DNA of 64,000 nucleotides from Bradyrhizobium tropiciagri. GTDB lineage: Bacteria; Pseudomonadota; Alphaproteobacteria; Rhizobiales; Xanthobacteraceae. Numbering within the stretch: position 1 is the stretch's first letter; each line of letters opens with the position of its first letter. Below the pieces are notes generated by a model. It saw nothing but the letters and a program-made list of their open reading frames with translations. It did not search any database and was not told the DNA's origin. Both the position numbers and the translations under genes were made by a program. The stretch lies in the NCBI RefSeq assembly GCF_018130545.1, contig NZ_JAFCKF010000003.1, forward strand, positions 1 through 64,000, read 5' to 3'. Below, in pieces: positions 10,384 to 19,218 of the stretch.

Positions 10384-11966
10384 GATGCGCGGTCCAGGAA
10401 ATGGCCGGCACGTGCGGGCGCGGGTTGCGGCGGGCTGCCGTCGCGGATCTCGATGTCGCCGGGCACAAGCTCGGCCCTGGTCAGCGCCTGGCTCAATTCG
10501 AAAGCGCCGGCGCGCAATTGCGCGGCGGTCGACGGACGCTCGGCCCACATCCGCACCGAGGTGCGCTCGCCGTTCAGCGAGACCAGCGCGTGCACCGGCC
10601 CCGCCGGTTCGACGTCCAGCGTGAAGCGCGCCCGCCACACCCGCTTGGCCGCTTCGATCTCATTGCCGCCGCCGTCGCGGGAAATCTCGAACTGCGCCAT
10701 TGCCGTGCCCTGCTGGGTCAGGAACGGGATCTCGAAATTCCAGCGCGGCACCATGGCGTCGAGTTGCGCGCGCGCGGCATCGCTGTGGCCCGGCAGCGAG
10801 GCAACCTGCAGCAGCGTCTGCCGCGCCAGCGCCGCGTCGGTGTTTTCCAAGAGACGATGTGCCGTGGTCGCGAGCGGCGTGCCTGGCGCGATCGACGGCT
10901 CGGCAACGGCCTGTGCCGACGGCAGCGCGCCGTGGAACGGCGGTGGCGGCGTGTTGCCGCGTACCACGACATCACCCGGCAGCATCTCCCGCGGCGCGGT
11001 GCCCTGCCGTGTTGGATTGCCGAGTTCGTGCAGCGCTTCCTGAATGAGATTGAGCGTGCCGCCCGATGACGGGCCGGCATCGAGCGCATCCGCAAGTGCG
11101 CCGGCAAGTCCTGTGGCGGTGCGCGTCACATCCTCGGCGACTGGCACGCGGGCCTGCGGCAGCAGGATCTCCTGAACCTCGAGGCCATCTGCGGTCGGCG
11201 GCACAATGCTCGGCGCCGTGCTGGCGCCAGCCAGCGCCGGTTGCTGCGGCGGTGGCGCGGTCGCGGGCCTGGCCGCCTCGCCCGCGCCGAGCGAGGTCAG
11301 CGCCTGACGCAGCACGATCAGCGCGGCTTTCAGGTCAGGCACGTTGCCGGCCGGCGGCGTAACACCCGCGGCGAGCGTGGCCTCGAGCAACAGGCCGGAT
11401 TTCTGGAAGCCGGCCTTGACGGCATCGCCGCTCAAATTCTGATCGAGGCCGGTCTGCTGCGCCAACACCTGCGCGATCGCAGCCTGTAGTTTGGGCGGCA
11501 AATTGGCTGTGGCAACCGCCGTGAGATTGGCGAACAGCGGCGCCTGGCTGCCCTGCACCGTGGCCGCGTGCTGCGCCGTCGCGGTAATGGTGACGCGCTC
11601 GAGCGGCGTCAGCACAACCTTCGGCACCGTGGCGACCGGCTGAGCAGCTGACGTGACGTTGGCCGCCTGTGGCGACAGCTGCACCGCATCGCCATTGCCC
11701 GCGCCCGGTCCAACCAGTTGCAGGCGAACGCCGCCGTCATTGCTCTGCGATACTGCGAGTTGCAGGGTCTGGCCCTGCTGCAGCGGCACCTCGGTCTGGA
11801 CGTCGATCGACAGGCTCGCAATCGCGATCCGCACCAGATCGGCGGACAAGACCTTCAGCACCTGCGCATTGACGACGCTGCCGGTCTCGAGCGTGAGATC
11901 CGGCGCAGCGCTGTCCGCCTCCTTCGAGGCGAGCACCGGAAGCACGGGATTGACGGCAATTGCCAT
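10380..11966 (-). CDS. FliK-like flagellar hook-length control family protein
   Basis: A 528-residue protein with a long low-complexity region rich in Ala, Pro, Gln and Val (about 30-420) and a C-terminal globular domain typical of FliK: ALVSLNGERTSVRMWAERPSTAAQLRAG and LSQALTRAELVPGDIEIRDG. In flagellar systems FliK acts as a ruler and its C-terminal domain triggers the FlhB switch. No other flagellar genes are nearby, only the FlhB-like fragment, so this may be a paralogue outside the main flagellar cluster. The ATG start MAIAVNPVLPV gives a normal N-terminus. It is upstream of, and coupled to, the FlhB-like gene. Confidence 0.85.
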   Translation of the reverse strand: MAIAVNPVLPVLASKEADSAAPDLTLETGSVVNAQVLKVLSADLVRIAIASLSIDVQTEVPLQQGQTLQLAVSQSNDGGVRLQLVGPGAGNGDAVQLSPQAANVTSAAQPVATVPKVVLTPLERVTITATAQHAATVQGSQAPLFANLTAVATANLPPKLQAAIAQVLAQQTGLDQNLSGDAVKAGFQKSGLLLEATLAAGVTPPAGNVPDLKAALIVLRQALTSLGAGEAARPATAPPPQQPALAGASTAPSIVPPTADGLEVQEILLPQARVPVAEDVTRTATGLAGALADALDAGPSSGGTLNLIQEALHELGNPTRQGTAPREMLPGDVVVRGNTPPPPFHGALPSAQAVAEPSIAPGTPLATTAHRLLENTDAALARQTLLQVASLPGHSDAARAQLDAMVPRWNFEIPFLTQQGTAMAQFEISRDGGGNEIEAAKRVWRARFTLDVEPAGPVHALVSLNGERTSVRMWAERPSTAAQLRAGAFELSQALTRAELVPGDIEIRDGSPPQPAPARAGHFLDRAS

Positions 11967-12030
11967 GTCGGAGGTCTCGGCGAGGCGCGAGGGACGTGCC
12001 GCAGGCTAGCCCGGCGCCGTAAACCCCTCG

Positions 12031-12816
12031 TTAACCGGTAGCCGGCTTGAGCTCCCTGAGGACGCCGGCGGCGGCCTTGAAATCGACCAGGCGGGCAGCC
12101 CGGCGCGCGGCCACCTCCTCGTCGACGCCCCATTTCTCGATGTTCCAGTCCTCGTCGACATGGGCGGCCGCCCAGATCTGGTCCTCGTCGCGAACGCCGT
12201 GCACCAGCGCCAGCGCCAGCAGCGCCGAGCCGGTCAGCGTCGTCACCACATGGAGGGCTGCGACCGACCATGGATCGGTCGGGAACGCGGCGCGCGCTGC
12301 CTTGATCGCGGGCTCGGGCTGGCCGACATGCATGACCCCCTCGGCCATCACGAAATGGGCGCCGAGCGCGTCCGCAGCCCAGAACAGGATCGGATCCCAA
12401 TGCTGGGCCTCGCGCGCCACCAGCGCGTCGGGGTGGCCGGCGCGATAGAACAGCAGATCGCTGCCCAAGAACTTGGCCGCATCGTCGGCGACCTCGTCGG
12501 CGCGATCGATCACGCCCTCGATCACGCTGTTGGCGAGCCGCGTCAGCGGCATGGTGGTGGGATCGATGGTCTCTCCTTGCGCATTCCATTCCGCCGCGAC
12601 CGCATCCGCGATGGCGCGGGTCGGCACCACGATCGGCTTGCCGGAGGGCGAGCGGACCTGCTTGCCGTCGAGCGTGATCAAAAATCCGCCATCGGCCTCG
12701 GTGACCCCCGCACTGGTGTAGAAGCGCTTGCGCTGCGGCGTGCGGATATGGCGCCGCACCGCCTCCTGCGGATCGAGCGGGGCTTGGTTGGGGACGTCTT
12801 CGAAGAGTTCGCGCAT
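12031..12816 (-). CDS. ATP12 family F1-ATPase assembly chaperone
   Basis: A 261-residue ATP12 chaperone, known from mitochondria and alphaproteobacteria, that helps assemble the F1 alpha subunit. Family landmarks include RKRFYTSAGVTEADGGFLITLDGKQVRSPSGKPIVVPT, EWNAQGETIDPTTMPLTRLANSVIEGV and FLGSDLLFYRAGHPDALVAREAQHWDPILFW. The start is set at MRELFEDV (ATG 12816); the 13 upstream residues of the longer frame look like leader sequence. It is divergent from the small exported protein at 12887. ATP synthase genes are not in the window. Confidence 0.92.
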   Translation of the reverse strand: MRELFEDVPNQAPLDPQEAVRRHIRTPQRKRFYTSAGVTEADGGFLITLDGKQVRSPSGKPIVVPTRAIADAVAAEWNAQGETIDPTTMPLTRLANSVIEGVIDRADEVADDAAKFLGSDLLFYRAGHPDALVAREAQHWDPILFWAADALGAHFVMAEGVMHVGQPEPAIKAARAAFPTDPWSVAALHVVTTLTGSALLALALVHGVRDEDQIWAAAHVDEDWNIEKWGVDEEVAARRAARLVDFKAAAGVLRELKPATG

Positions 12817-12886
12817 TACGCCGGCAGGCTTTCGTTCGGAGGGATTTCCCTGCAAGATATGTCAGCGGCAACGGCAAATAAAGCTG

Positions 12887-13342
12887 ATGGGACGCGGCAA
12901 ATTCCTTGCGGGTTTTTCGCTGGTTGCGGCGGCTTTCGGGGCCGCCACCGCCGGTGCCGGGTTCCGCTCGCCGGAATCCCTGATCCGCAATGTCTACGCC
13001 CATTACGGCAAGGGCAGCGCGGAGTTTTCGGCCGGGCTGCCGCGCGACGAGGCGACGGCGCGGCAATTCTTCGAGTCCAGCCTGCGCGCGGCGTGGTCCG
13101 CACCGCACGACGCGCCCTATGATTTCCTGGTGCAGAGCCCGGCCTGGCAGCTCGGCGCCGTCTCGATCGCGATCCTGCGTCGGCAGTTCGACAAGACCTA
13201 CCTGACGGTCACGTTCGACAACCAGGGCCGCACGGTCACGCTCAACTTCATCGTCGTCAACGGCCCCGAGGGCTGGGTGATCTCGGATGTCGAGAGCCCG
13301 CACGATTCACTGCGGATGTTTCTGGCGCAGTTCGGACGGTAG
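12887..13342 (+). CDS. Small exported protein, possibly DUF3828-like
   Basis: A 151-residue protein with a signal sequence (MGRGKFLAGFSLVAAAFGAATAGAG). The mature part begins with FRSPESLIRNVYAHYGKGS and ends with a hydrophobic strand pattern and GWVISDVESPHDSLRMFLAQFGR. That layout (helical start, beta strands, final W-x-I-x-D) resembles the DUF3828 family of small periplasmic proteins, but this is a tentative family call. The ATG at 12887 is preferred over the longer frame because the signal peptide begins there; upstream residues are Arg/Ser-rich and out of character. Confidence 0.75.
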   Translation: MGRGKFLAGFSLVAAAFGAATAGAGFRSPESLIRNVYAHYGKGSAEFSAGLPRDEATARQFFESSLRAAWSAPHDAPYDFLVQSPAWQLGAVSIAILRRQFDKTYLTVTFDNQGRTVTLNFIVVNGPEGWVISDVESPHDSLRMFLAQFGR

Positions 13343-13450
13343 ACGGCAATGAGCCGCGATCGACGCCTGCATCGCACGATTTCGGCGCGAGCCTTTCGGT
13401 TTGCGTTGCTGTAAAGCTGTGGGGGCGACATCGACGCAGAGGAATGGATC

Positions 13451-14260
13451 GTGGCCAACGAACCTGACAGCTCCAACGACGGGCCACTGGATCGGGCGAT
13501 CGCGATCCTGAGCTTCGTTGCCGAGCAGAAGAAGGCTTTGTCGGCTGCCGAGATCGCGGCCGCGCTTTCGCTTCCGCTTCCGACTGCGCATCGGCTGATC
13601 GGCAATCTCGAAGCGCGAGGCCTGATCCAGAAGGCGCTCGGCACCAAGCGCTACGTGGTCGGAAGCAGACTGGTGACGCTCGCCGCCAAGACGATCGGCG
13701 CGGCGTTTCGCACCGTGCGCCGGCACGCGGTGCTGAGCGCGGTGGCCGACCGCATCGGCGAGCAATGCGAGATCGGCGTCGTCCGCGACAACGTCGTGGT
13801 CTATGTCGACAGCGTTCGCTCCAAGCAACAGCAGGCGTTGCAGTTCAATCCGGGCGAAGCAGCGCCGCTGCATTGCACGTCGACCGGCAAGATCTACATG
13901 AGCCGGCTGCCCGCGAAGGTTCGCCAGCGGCTGGTCAAATCGCTCCCCCTCGTGCGCTACACGCCGACCACCATCGCCGATCCCGACGCGCTCTTGGCCT
14001 TGCTCGAGGAGACGCGGCGCAGGGGCTGGGCAAAGACCAACGAGGAATTCGTGCGGGGCGTCGTCGGCTGCGCCGTGCCGATCGTGTCGCCTGACGGCGA
14101 CCTGATCGCATGCCTCGGTGTTTCAGTGCCCGCGGCGCGCGTCGGCTTCGCGGGTCTCGATGCTTTCATCGCCCCGTTGCAGGAGGCCGCAGCGCTGCTG
14201 TCCGAGACCATTCTACAGGACCATGAAGAAGATTTCGTTTATTCTCAATTTTCGGAATAA
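13451..14260 (+). CDS. IclR-family transcriptional regulator
   Basis: A 269-residue regulator with an N-terminal winged helix (about residues 10-75; ALSAAEIAAALSLPLPTAHRLIGNLEARGLIQ) and the C-terminal IclR effector domain (GEAAPLHCTSTGKIYMSRLP, GWAKTNEEFVRGVVGCAVPI). The GTG start has GAGGAA 7-12 bases upstream; a nearby ATG at 13444 is out of frame. It precedes, in the same orientation, a PLP enzyme and a symporter and most likely controls them. Two 20-bp direct repeats immediately after its stop are candidate operators. Confidence 0.93.
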   Translation: MANEPDSSNDGPLDRAIAILSFVAEQKKALSAAEIAAALSLPLPTAHRLIGNLEARGLIQKALGTKRYVVGSRLVTLAAKTIGAAFRTVRRHAVLSAVADRIGEQCEIGVVRDNVVVYVDSVRSKQQQALQFNPGEAAPLHCTSTGKIYMSRLPAKVRQRLVKSLPLVRYTPTTIADPDALLALLEETRRRGWAKTNEEFVRGVVGCAVPIVSPDGDLIACLGVSVPAARVGFAGLDAFIAPLQEAAALLSETILQDHEEDFVYSQFSE

Positions 14261-14285
14261 ATACTCTCATTTTTCGAAGTAAATC
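14244..14285. promoter_or_regulatory. Tandem direct-repeat operator candidate downstream of the IclR gene
   Basis: Two 20-bp copies, CTCAATTTTCGGAATAAATA (14244-14263) and CTCATTTTTCGAAGTAAATC (14266-14285), match at 16 of 20 positions and start 22 bp apart, two helical turns. The region is much richer in A and T than its surroundings and lies upstream of the PLP enzyme. Binding by the adjacent IclR protein is inferred. Confidence 0.5.
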
Positions 14286-14443
14286 TCGATCTCATGCCAA
14301 TCCTGTGTATCCTTGAGGCAGTTGATTGCGCTGACCACGATTGAGGCAGCGCACTCCAAGTCCACTTTGCGACTTCAGGCCTGATCGCGCCGCCGGACCG
14401 TCCGGCGGGACGTCTTGCCGTGCCCAAAGCCACCGGAGTGATC

Positions 14444-15625
14444 ATGCGCCAGCACTACGACATATCGGCCGTTCGCAAGGCCTTCCCGGCCGCCGAGCAC
14501 GTGGTCTACCTCGACAGCGGCTTTCAGACGCCGCTCTCGCGTCCGGTGAAGGAGGCGTACGAGCGCTTCCTGTGGGAGAGCTTCGAAAACGCCGGCCCGA
14601 AGCAGGTCTGGCTCAATCGCCTCGAAGAGACCCGCACCAAGGTCGCCAGTTTCCTCGGGGTCAAGCCGCACGAAATCGCATTCACCAAGAACACGTCCGA
14701 GAGCATGAACATCGCCGCCAATGCGCTGCCGCTTCGTGCCGGAGACAAGGTTCTGATGATCCATGGCGATCATCCCAACAACGCCTACGCCTTCCTCAAT
14801 CTGCGCAAGAAGGGCGTCGAGATCGTCTTCATCCCGATGACCGAAGTGGTGGATGCGGAAAGCTTCCGGCCGCATATCGACGAGCGGACGCGCGCGATCT
14901 CGATGTCGCAGGTCACCTTTCATGCAGGTCATCGCTTCGACGTCGAGAGCGTCGGCGAACTCTGCGCGCAGCATTCGCTCTACTTTGTGGTCGACGTGAT
15001 GCAGGGCATCGGCGTGGTGCCGATCGACGCCAAGGCGATGAAGGCAACCTTCATCGGCTCCGGCACCCACAAGGGCCTGTTGGTACCGCAAGGGCTCGGC
15101 CTGCTCTATTGGGATGCGACGCGGACCGAGCTGGAGCCTGCCTACCTTGCGGCAGCCAGTCTTGCCGAGCCGCCGCTCGACTTCATCGCAAGCGCAGACA
15201 ACATGGCCCTGCCCGCGACTGCGGGCCGCTTCGAGCTCGGCAATTTCAACCTGCCGGCAGTCCAGGCCCTGGGCGCGGCGATCGACCTCATCAACCAGAT
15301 CGGGATCGAGCAGATCCAGCAGCATTGCTTCGAGCTCGGCGATTACCTGATCGAGCGCCTCGATCGGCTCGGGATCGGCCTGGTCGGCCCGCGCGCGCGG
15401 CAGCACCGCGCGCCGCACATCTATGTCATCGCCCTGCCGGCTGCCGACTGGCTGGACTACTTCACCCAGAACGGCATCCGTGTCTCGCCGGAGCGCGACG
15501 GCATCCGCGTGTCGCTCGGCATGTTCAACACTACCGAAGATATCGACCGTCTGATCGAGGCGATCCGCGCCCGCAACGCGCCATCGACCCAGGCCCGTAC
15601 GGCCGTCCTGTCCAAGCTAGGCTAG
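14444..15625 (+). CDS. Class V aminotransferase-fold PLP enzyme (isopenicillin-N epimerase/cysteine desulfurase-like)
   Basis: A 393-residue PLP-dependent enzyme. It opens with YLDSGFQTPLS, carries FTKNTSESMNIAANAL for phosphate binding, an Asp184 (FVVDVMQGIG) for the pyridine nitrogen, and the Schiff-base Lys210 in GSGTHKGLL. The lack of a reactive cysteine loop argues against a desulfurase; racemase, epimerase or lyase activity on an amino acid is more likely. The ATG at 14444 has GGAG six bases upstream; a GTG at 14420 in the same frame is less well supported. It lies between the IclR regulator and an SDF-type symporter, suggesting catabolism of an imported amino or dicarboxylic acid. Confidence 0.88.
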   Translation: MRQHYDISAVRKAFPAAEHVVYLDSGFQTPLSRPVKEAYERFLWESFENAGPKQVWLNRLEETRTKVASFLGVKPHEIAFTKNTSESMNIAANALPLRAGDKVLMIHGDHPNNAYAFLNLRKKGVEIVFIPMTEVVDAESFRPHIDERTRAISMSQVTFHAGHRFDVESVGELCAQHSLYFVVDVMQGIGVVPIDAKAMKATFIGSGTHKGLLVPQGLGLLYWDATRTELEPAYLAAASLAEPPLDFIASADNMALPATAGRFELGNFNLPAVQALGAAIDLINQIGIEQIQQHCFELGDYLIERLDRLGIGLVGPRARQHRAPHIYVIALPAADWLDYFTQNGIRVSPERDGIRVSLGMFNTTEDIDRLIEAIRARNAPSTQARTAVLSKLG

Positions 15626-15722
15626 CCTATAGGCTGTCCATTTAATTCAGCGGCACTCCGAGACGCCGTGAGGCGCGCCACAGCTCGGATGCTGCAACTC
15701 TCCGGTGGCGCAGGATCACGTC

Positions 15723-17021
15723 ATGCAGGCAGGCAGCAGAGTCCAGACTTCGAGCAAGCTGACCACATACATCATGGTCAGCCTGTTCCTCGGCATTGCC
15801 GTGGGTTACGCGTGCAACACTCTCGCGAGCCCGGAACAAGCCAAGGCGATCGCCGGCTACTTCGCCATCATCTCCGACATCTTCCTGCGCATGATCAAGA
15901 TGATCATCGCGCCGCTGGTGTTCGCCACCATCGTCTCCGGCATTTCCAGCCTCGGCGCCAGCGGGGGTGCCGTGGGACGCATCGCCGTCAAATCGCTGGC
16001 CTGGTTCATCACGGCCTCATTAGCGTCGCTGACGGTCGGGCTCGTGCTCGCGAACCTGCTGCAGCCGGGGCACGGCCTCGGTCTCGCGCTGCCTGACGTC
16101 AATGCCACCGCCAACGTCCAGACCAGCGCCCTGAACGTCAAGGATTTCGCCGCCCACGTCTTCCCGATCAGCGTCGTGCAGGCGATGGCCGGCAATGAGG
16201 TGCTGCAGATCCTCGTATTTTCGATGTTCTTCGGCTTTGCGCTGAGTGCGGTCAAAGGCACGCTGGCGCCCGACATCGCGCGGTCGATCGATCAGATCGT
16301 TCCTGTGATGCTGAAATTCACCGACTACGTCATGCGCTTTGCGCCGGTCGGCGTGTTCGCCGCCATGGCCGCGGTGATCACCACGCAGGGACTTGGGGTG
16401 CTCATCACCTATGGCAAGTTCGTCAGCGCCTTCTACTTCGGCCTGCTCGTGCTCTGGGTGATCATCATCGGCGCGGGCAGCGTGGTGCTCGGCGGATCGA
16501 TCAGGAACCTGCTTCGTCTGCTGCGGCAGCCGATGATGATCGCGTTCTCGACCTCGAGCAGCGAGGCGGCCTTCCCGAAAATGATCGAGCAGCTGATGAA
16601 GTTCGGCGTATCGGAGCGGATCACCGGCTTCGTGCTGCCGCTCGGCTATTCGTTCAATCTCGACGGCTCGATGATGTATCAGACCTTCGCCGCGCTGTTC
16701 GTCGCCCAGGCCTTCAACATCGAGATGCCGATCACGACCCAGATCGCGATGTTGCTGTTGCTGATGATCACCAGCAAGGGAATCGCCGGCGTGCCGCGCG
16801 CCTCGCTGGTTGTTGCTGCCGCCACCCTCCCCACCTTCGGCCTGCCGGCGGGCGGCCTCGTGTTGTTGATCGGAATCGACGCCTTTCTCGACATGGGTCG
16901 GACAATGACCAATGTCATCGGCAATGGCGTCGCAACGGCCGTAGTTGCAAAATGGGAGAACGAACTGAGCGAGCCTGTCGAGCAAGACGCAAAGTTCCTG
17001 CCAACCGCCGTCGCGGGATAG
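15723..17021 (+). CDS. Dicarboxylate/amino acid:cation symporter (SDF/DctA family)
   Basis: A 432-residue secondary transporter with about eight membrane spans and two re-entrant loops. The hallmark motifs are present: the serine-rich TSSSEAAFPKM, FNLDGSMMYQTFAALF, and the SKGIAGVPRASLVV loop. Family members import C4-dicarboxylates, glutamate or aspartate with protons or sodium. The ATG at 15723 has AGGA eight bases upstream; a GTG at 15705 would add six residues. It follows the PLP enzyme by 97 bp and probably supplies its substrate. Substrate is inferred from context. Confidence 0.9.
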   Translation: MQAGSRVQTSSKLTTYIMVSLFLGIAVGYACNTLASPEQAKAIAGYFAIISDIFLRMIKMIIAPLVFATIVSGISSLGASGGAVGRIAVKSLAWFITASLASLTVGLVLANLLQPGHGLGLALPDVNATANVQTSALNVKDFAAHVFPISVVQAMAGNEVLQILVFSMFFGFALSAVKGTLAPDIARSIDQIVPVMLKFTDYVMRFAPVGVFAAMAAVITTQGLGVLITYGKFVSAFYFGLLVLWVIIIGAGSVVLGGSIRNLLRLLRQPMMIAFSTSSSEAAFPKMIEQLMKFGVSERITGFVLPLGYSFNLDGSMMYQTFAALFVAQAFNIEMPITTQIAMLLLLMITSKGIAGVPRASLVVAAATLPTFGLPAGGLVLLIGIDAFLDMGRTMTNVIGNGVATAVVAKWENELSEPVEQDAKFLPTAVAG

Positions 17022-17409
17022 CGAGAGCTCGCGGCCTTGGAATCACGAGGCCGCTCGCTGGAATTTGTTCGTCGTCGGCGCGACTGCACGTAACAAGATC
17101 GGCGACATCGAAAAAATTTCTGCGGATTGCCTGCGCGTCTCCGTATCTCCGCAATTCAGTCGGTGAATGGGTCATCCGATTGATCGCTCAGCAGGTTTGA
17201 ACGTTGCGCGCGCTTCTGCGTCGAAGTGCCGCAAGTTTCTGTCATCTACGTGTTAAAAACCTGCCAGATTTCGGCAACAACGCGCCGCTAGCTTTCCGAC
17301 ACCAAACAGAAGCATTTGCCGACCCTTGCGGTCGCAAGACGTGAACTGACGCCACCCGTGACGTCGGTCGCGCGCTTGCGCGCGCGCGCCGGCGTATAAG
17401 CGGGGCGGC
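17022..17409. other. Gene-free stretch between the symporter and the multicopper oxidase
   Basis: About 390 bp with no convincing coding frame on either strand. The right end holds an alternating GC tract (GCGCGCTTGCGCGCGCGCGC near 17370). No clear promoter hexamer pair or terminator hairpin was found; it presumably carries the oxidase promoter. Confidence 0.6.
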
Positions 17410-19218
17410 GTGGCGCGACGACTTTCGACCGTTTGTTGTGTCATCGCTGCGGCATGCCTGGGGCTTGCTGCGAGCGGCATGACGGCCTTGCTCGGCGCAA
17501 CTGGCTTGCAGGATATGGCACGAGCACGACCGGACGTTTGTGCCCGGCCCGAACCCGGCAGCGCGATCAAAGAGCCCGGCGAATTGCGCAGCCGCGACGG
17601 CGTGCTCGAAACCGACCTCAGCATTCATGACGAGAAGCTGCCCGACGGCACCAGCCGCTATTGCTATTTGACGCCGGACGGCAAGCCGTCGCCGACCCTG
17701 CGGCTGAAGCCGGGCGATCAGCTCGTCATCCATTTCAAGAACGACCTCGTCGACCTCGACACCGCAACGCCCGCGATCGACAAGCCGCTCGCCGGCGCGC
17801 CGATCTGCACGACCAGGCCGAAAGTCGACGCCTGCGCGAGCGGCGCGATGACGCCGATCTCGACCAATCTGCACTTCCACGGGCTGACCGTGCCGCCGGT
17901 CTGCCATCAGGATGATGTGCTGAAAACCTCGACCCAGCCCGACGATGCGCCGTTCGAATACCGCCTGCGGATTCCGGACGACGCGCCGCCCGGGCTCTAT
18001 TGGTACCACCCGCATCTCCACGGCTTCAGCAAGACCCAGGTGCTTGGCGGCGCCTCCGGCGCCATCATCATCGAAGGCATCGAGCGCGCCGATCCGCAGC
18101 TTGCTGGCCTGCCCGAGCGCGTGCTGGTGATCCGCGACCAGGATCTCGTCAATCCCGGCGCGTCGCCGTCGAAATTCGAGCCGGTCATGACCAAGAGCCA
18201 GATCGACAATGATGGCGACGTCGCCAACTCCGGCACCGGCTTCGGCAAGCCGTCGAAGGATCTCTCGGTCAATTTCGTGCCGGTGCCCTATCCGAACTAT
18301 CCGCCGGCCCAGCTCAAGATGAAGCCGGGCGAGCGACAGCTCTGGCGCGTGCTGAACGCCTCCGCGATCACCTATCTCAACCTCGCTTTGCTGGTCGGCC
18401 GCGCGCCGCAGCAAATCGGCATCGTCGCTCTCGATGGCGTGCCGTTGCAATTCCACGGCAGCCCGTCGCCGCCGGTGCAGTGGGTCAATCATATCGGCCT
18501 GCCGCCGGGCTCGCGCGCCGAGTTCATCGTCGAGGGACCCCCGGCCGGCGCACAGGCGTTGCTAGTGACGCGCGCGGTCGACACCGGTCCCGCCGGCGAG
18601 AACGATCCCAACCGCGCGCTGGTTGCCATCACCGCCTCGGCCGATGCCGCCGCGCCGCAGGCCGCACTGCCCGCGCACGCCGAGCCGCTTCCGAAACCAG
18701 AGCGGCCCTGGGTCGGCAACGTCGCGCCGGTGCGCGTGCGAAAACTGTTCTTCTCCGAACAGCCGGAGAACCCCAACGATCCGAACAGTCCGACCAAATT
18801 CTTCATGACGATCGACGGCGAGACCCCGAAGCCGTTCGATCCGCAATCCGATAGTCCCGACATCACCGTGAGACAGGGCGACGTCGAGGACTGGATCATC
18901 GAGAACCGCTCGATGGAGCTGCATGATTTCCATATCCACCAGCTGCACTTCCAGCTGCTTGACTGGTCCGGTGTCGCCGTCAACGAGCCGTTCCTGCGCG
19001 ATACCGTCAACGTTCCCTATTACAACGGCCGGATGCTGAAATATCCGAGCGTGCGCCTGCGCATGGATTTCCGCGATCCCAACATCGTCGGCACCTTCGT
19101 CTACCACTGCCACGTCCTCGAGCATGAAGACGGCGGCATGATGGGGCGGATCAAGGTCGTGCCGCGAGACACCGCAAGTTCCATCAAGCCGCTCAACGAG
19201 CAAAAAGGAGAGCTTTAA
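17410..19218 (+). CDS. Exported multicopper oxidase
   Basis: A 602-residue periplasmic copper oxidase with a signal peptide (about 1-30). All four copper-ligand motifs are intact: LHFHG (154-158), YWYHPHLHG (197-205), HDFHIHQLHFQ (from about 505) and YHCHVLEHEDGGMMG (from about 565), the last supplying the type 1 Cys and His ligands. Such enzymes oxidise phenols, metal ions or siderophores with O2. No methionine-rich insert typical of CueO is seen. The GTG start lacks a strong ribosome binding site. Its TAA overlaps the ATG of the phosphoesterase by one base, so the two are translationally coupled. Confidence 0.92.
   Translation: MARRLSTVCCVIAAACLGLAASGMTALLGATGLQDMARARPDVCARPEPGSAIKEPGELRSRDGVLETDLSIHDEKLPDGTSRYCYLTPDGKPSPTLRLKPGDQLVIHFKNDLVDLDTATPAIDKPLAGAPICTTRPKVDACASGAMTPISTNLHFHGLTVPPVCHQDDVLKTSTQPDDAPFEYRLRIPDDAPPGLYWYHPHLHGFSKTQVLGGASGAIIIEGIERADPQLAGLPERVLVIRDQDLVNPGASPSKFEPVMTKSQIDNDGDVANSGTGFGKPSKDLSVNFVPVPYPNYPPAQLKMKPGERQLWRVLNASAITYLNLALLVGRAPQQIGIVALDGVPLQFHGSPSPPVQWVNHIGLPPGSRAEFIVEGPPAGAQALLVTRAVDTGPAGENDPNRALVAITASADAAAPQAALPAHAEPLPKPERPWVGNVAPVRVRKLFFSEQPENPNDPNSPTKFFMTIDGETPKPFDPQSDSPDITVRQGDVEDWIIENRSMELHDFHIHQLHFQLLDWSGVAVNEPFLRDTVNVPYYNGRMLKYPSVRLRMDFRDPNIVGTFVYHCHVLEHEDGGMMGRIKVVPRDTASSIKPLNEQKGEL

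Noticed and set aside
15624-15635. AGCCTATAGGCT palindrome after the PLP enzyme
   Set aside because: Too short and without a T-run; no evidence that it is an operator or terminator.
17360-17400. Alternating GC tract as Z-DNA or a replication element
   Set aside because: Such tracts are common by chance in high-GC DNA; nothing else supports a role.
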